Shown here one piece after another: positions 5,383-7,661 of a DNA stretch of 7,661 bases. This stretch comes from an uncultured Clostridia bacterium. Lineage in GTDB: Bacteria > Bacillota > Clostridia > Oscillospirales > Acutalibacteraceae. The position numbers were made by a program, and so were the translations under genes. The notes under the pieces were generated by a model. That model saw only the letters and a list, made by a program, of their open reading frames with translations. It did not search any database and was not told the DNA's origin. The stretch's first letter is position 1; each line of letters begins with the position of its first letter. The DNA is taken from positions 1 to 7,661 of the forward strand of contig CALEIO010000271.1 in assembly GCA_937875885.1 (NCBI GenBank), given 5' to 3'.

Positions 5383-5951
5383 TTCTTCTCACCTGCTTTC
5401 TTTGAAATCAGATATGATGCAAGACCTATGGCAGCACCACAACCGATAACAACCAACACCTTGACAGAAAACACTGCTACTGCAACAAAGCTCGATGCCA
5501 CAAGAATATAGGCAAAAGCATTTCTGGGACACTTTTTAAGCAGTCCCCAAAGGGATTTTGCCAGAAGTGCCAGCACTCCTGCGCGGATTCCCCTCAATGC
5601 AAACTGTACAATATTGTTTGTCCACACTATATCAAGACAAGCAGAAAGCAGAAGAATTATCATAAACGAGGGCAAAACCACACCCAGAGTTGCAAAGGTT
5701 GAGCCCAGCACACCTGCTGTCTGCGTACCGATAAAGGTAGCTGCATTAATTGCAATGGGTCCGGGAGTGGATTCAGACACAACAAGGATATCCATAAGCA
5801 CATCTTTGTCTATCCACTTTTTCTTTTCAACCACTTCCCTCTCCATAAAGGGAAGCATTGCCATTCCTCCGCCAAAGGTAAAGGCACCAATCTTGAAAAA
5901 TGCAAAGAATAATTCCAGGCATTTTTTCAGTTTTTCTTTAGTAATTTTCAT
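5379..5951 (-). CDS. Chromate transporter family protein, first half-size CHR subunit
   Basis: 190 residues when started at MKITKEKLKK (5951). One CHR domain with GAFTFGGGMAMLPF at 22-35, SESTPGP at 59-65 and ATLGVVLPSF at 87-96, followed by hydrophobic membrane segments and a basic tail (KKAGEKK). It has the same length as its partner downstream and the same motif order, so the two are ancient duplicates acting as a heteromeric pair. The reading frame extends upstream to a TTG at 6008, but that would put the start inside the terminator of the preceding gene; AGAGG at 5957-5961, 5 bases before the ATG at 5951, supports the later start. No strong promoter is visible in the 27 bases between terminator and start. 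Confidence 0.9.
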   Translation of the reverse strand: MKITKEKLKKCLELFFAFFKIGAFTFGGGMAMLPFMEREVVEKKKWIDKDVLMDILVVSESTPGPIAINAATFIGTQTAGVLGSTFATLGVVLPSFMIILLLSACLDIVWTNNIVQFALRGIRAGVLALLAKSLWGLLKKCPRNAFAYILVASSFVAVAVFSVKVLVVIGCGAAIGLASYLISKKAGEKK

Positions 5952-5956
5952 AAAAA

Positions 5957-5961
5957 CCTCT
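5957..5961 (-). promoter_or_regulatory. Ribosome binding site that fixes the first CHR gene's start
   Basis: AGAGG on the minus strand, 5 bases before the ATG at 5951. It favours MKITKEKL over the upstream in-frame TTG at 6008, which overlaps the terminator stem at 5984-6007. Confidence 0.65.
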
Positions 5962-5977
5962 GAAAATCTATAAATCC

Positions 5978-6007
5978 AAAAAATGAGGGCCTGAAGCCAG
6001 ACCCTCA
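5978..6007 (-). terminator. Intrinsic terminator of the acyl-CoA synthetase gene
   Basis: On the minus strand TGAGGGTCTG pairs with CAGGCCCTCA (ten pairs, one G-U wobble) around a GCTT loop and is followed by six T. It lies about 21 bases beyond the stop at 6029, and separates this gene from the CHR pair downstream. Confidence 0.92.
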
Positions 6008-6028
6008 AAATTTATGTGAATGTTTCTA

Positions 6029-7661
6029 TCAAGCCTTTTCAGCCCTGTTCTTTTCTTCGCGATACTTCTCCATATCCTTGGCGCGAATCTCAACTCTGCG
6101 GATTTTGCCTGAGAATGTCTTGGGAAGAGCATCGAAATACTCAATCATTCTGGGATATTTGTAAGGAGCTGTGTTCTTTTTAACGTACTCCTTAAGCTCT
6201 GCTGTAAGTTCGTCAGAGGGAGTGTATCCGGGACGAAGCACCAGGTTTGCCTTAACAACCTGTCCTCTTGTTTCGTGGGGATAAGCTGTAACAGCAGCCT
6301 CAAGTACTGCAGGGTGCTCCAGAAGAACAGACTCAACCTCAAAGGGTCCGATACGATAGCCGGAGGACTTGATAACGTCGTCATTTCTGCCAACATAGTG
6401 GAAAAGACCGTCTTCGTCCATATATGCTACGTCACCTGTATGGTAATAACCGCCATACCACTTTTCCTTTGTGTCTTCCTTGCTCCAGTTGTAGCTGCAC
6501 AGAAGACCTCGGGGTCTTGTAGCAATTGTGGGAGCCTTGATACAGATTTCACCAGTTATACCCTGACGGCACTCTTCACCGTCTGCATCAAGGAGTCTGA
6601 TATCATAGCCGGGAACAGGTCTACCCATTGAGCCGGGTACAGGCTTGCTCCAGGGATAAAGTGTACCTACACAGATAGGAGTTTCACTCTGACCGAAGCC
6701 TTCGTGAATCTCAAGTCCTGTAAGTTCTTTCCAAGTCTCAAAAACATCTGCAGGAAGAGCCTCACCCGCTGTGCAACAATGCTTGATTGAAGACAGATCG
6801 TAAGACTTAACATCCTCCTGAAGAAGGAAACGATACATTGTGGGGGGAACGCAGAATGTTGTTACCTGGTATTTCTCCAGTTTCTCAAGGATATCCTTGG
6901 CAACAAAGCGCTCAAAATCGTAAACCATAATTGCGGTTTCGCCAAACCACTGACCGTAAAGTTTACCCCATACAGACTTCATCCAACCTGTGTCGGAAAT
7001 TGTGAAGTGCATACCTCCGTCAATAACTCTATGCCAGAAAAGACCTGTCATAATGTGGCCCAGAGGATATGAGAAATCGTGAACGATCATCTTGGGGTAG
7101 CCTGTTGTACCGGATGAGAAGCACATCATCATAGGATCGGTTGCCTTTGTTGCAGCCTTGCCTGTGGGGCGCTTCCATACATCGGATGCTGCTTCAAGAC
7201 CTGCCTCAAAATCGATCCAGCCCTCGCCTGCATCCTTATGCTCAGTAACCATCTTCAGGCGCACGGTCTCGTACTGACCCTCACCTGCGTCAAAGTTTTC
7301 TGTACAGTTTCCGTGTCCTGTCAGAAGAATCGCATCGATTCTGCCTACGTTACAACGGTAAATGTACTCACCTGTTTTGAGCATATCGTTTGCCTGTACA
7401 ACAACAGCACCAATCTTGTGAAGTCCCAGAAGTACAACCCAGAAAAGATAGCTTCTTTTGAGAATAAGAAGAACGGGATCGCCCTTCTTAACACCCTGCG
7501 AAACAAAATAGTTTGCCGCTTTGTCTGAAAGTCTTTTCATATCGCCAAAGGTGAAGGTGCGAACGGTCTTATCCTTGGAAACGTGCACCATTGCGACCTT
7601 ATCGGGCTTTTCAACGCCGAGACGGTCGATAACGTCAAACGCAATATTAAAGCTATCCTCG
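6029..7661 (-). CDS. AMP-forming acyl-CoA synthetase (medium-chain type), 5' end missing
   Basis: 543 codons visible; the frame is open to the right edge. An ATG at 7591 is present, but the 23 codons before it (EDSFNIAFDVIDRLG and on) match the usual N-terminal region of this family, so the true start lies outside. Numbering from Met at 7591: ATP-binding loop FSSGTTGYPK 158-167, adenylate-binding EGFGQSET 297-304, TGD 385-387, hinge and C-terminal domain GRNDDVIKSSGYRIGP from 401, and catalytic Lys496 in KTFSGKIRR. All core ANL-superfamily motifs are intact. The enzyme would use ATP to activate a carboxylic acid to acyl-AMP and transfer it to CoA in the cytoplasm. Overall similarity is to the medium-chain (ACSM-like) group; chain length is not readable from sequence. 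It is followed by its own terminator. Confidence 0.92.
   Translation of the reverse strand, partial: EDSFNIAFDVIDRLGVEKPDKVAMVHVSKDKTVRTFTFGDMKRLSDKAANYFVSQGVKKGDPVLLILKRSYLFWVVLLGLHKIGAVVVQANDMLKTGEYIYRCNVGRIDAILLTGHGNCTENFDAGEGQYETVRLKMVTEHKDAGEGWIDFEAGLEAASDVWKRPTGKAATKATDPMMMCFSSGTTGYPKMIVHDFSYPLGHIMTGLFWHRVIDGGMHFTISDTGWMKSVWGKLYGQWFGETAIMVYDFERFVAKDILEKLEKYQVTTFCVPPTMYRFLLQEDVKSYDLSSIKHCCTAGEALPADVFETWKELTGLEIHEGFGQSETPICVGTLYPWSKPVPGSMGRPVPGYDIRLLDADGEECRQGITGEICIKAPTIATRPRGLLCSYNWSKEDTKEKWYGGYYHTGDVAYMDEDGLFHYVGRNDDVIKSSGYRIGPFEVESVLLEHPAVLEAAVTAYPHETRGQVVKANLVLRPGYTPSDELTAELKEYVKKNTAPYKYPRMIEYFDALPKTFSGKIRRVEIRAKDMEKYREEKNRAEKA

Noticed and set aside
5257..5511. 84-residue plus-strand ORF across the CHR gene junction
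   Set aside because: It is antisense to two well-supported membrane protein genes and shows no signals of its own.
5952..6008. N-terminal extension of the first CHR protein from a TTG at 6008
   Set aside because: This start would lie in the terminator stem of the upstream gene, has no ribosome binding site, and the ATG at 5951 gives a protein equal in length to its partner.
7591..7591. ATG at 7591 as the true start of the acyl-CoA synthetase
   Set aside because: The frame stays open to the window edge and the preceding 23 codons look like the conserved N-terminal part of this enzyme family. No ribosome binding site precedes the ATG.

Overview
The window looks like a chromosomal segment from an anaerobic, plant- or starch-degrading gut Firmicute, close to Ruminococcus/Oscillospiraceae. 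The main reason is a secreted protein that joins a type I dockerin to repeated starch-binding modules through Thr/Pro/Gln-rich linkers, an architecture known from cellulosome- and amylosome-forming ruminococci. Strong AAGGAGG-type ribosome binding sites and TATAAT promoters also fit a Firmicute. The assignment is inferred from gene content; no marker gene is present.

Layout, left to right. (1) Positions 1-412, minus strand: the first 137 residues of a metal-dependent cyclase/kynurenine formamidase-like hydrolase, cut by the window edge, with its own promoter at 435-462. (2) Positions 476-504: a UUCG-loop terminator closing the next gene. (3) Positions 546-4301, minus strand: a 1251-residue secreted dockerin protein with about six CBM26-like modules and three other beta-rich modules, and no catalytic domain that I can recognise. 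(4) Positions 4302-4616: a divergent intergenic region with the dockerin gene's promoter on one side and a candidate structured leader on the other. (5) Positions 4617-4745, plus strand: a 42-residue Cys/Gly/Asn-rich single-span membrane peptide. (6) Positions 4763-4790: a terminator that probably works in both directions between convergent genes. (7) Positions 4810-5951, minus strand: two overlapping half-size chromate-transporter (CHR) proteins. (8) Positions 5978-6007: a terminator. (9) Positions 6029-7661, minus strand: an AMP-forming acyl-CoA synthetase, cut at the right window edge.

The window is not one pathway. Apart from the CHR pair, the genes are separated by terminators and seem to be independent units. 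The dockerin protein would be exported, bind starch through its modules and dock to a cohesin scaffold encoded elsewhere, so it is a candidate non-catalytic targeting subunit of an amylosome-like complex. The paired CHR proteins would form one inner-membrane anion transporter. The acyl-CoA synthetase would activate a carboxylic acid in the cytoplasm.

The parts most worth a second look are the catalytic-domain-free dockerin/CBM architecture with its unassigned beta modules, and the small Cys-rich membrane peptide with the nested inverted repeats just upstream of its ribosome binding site.
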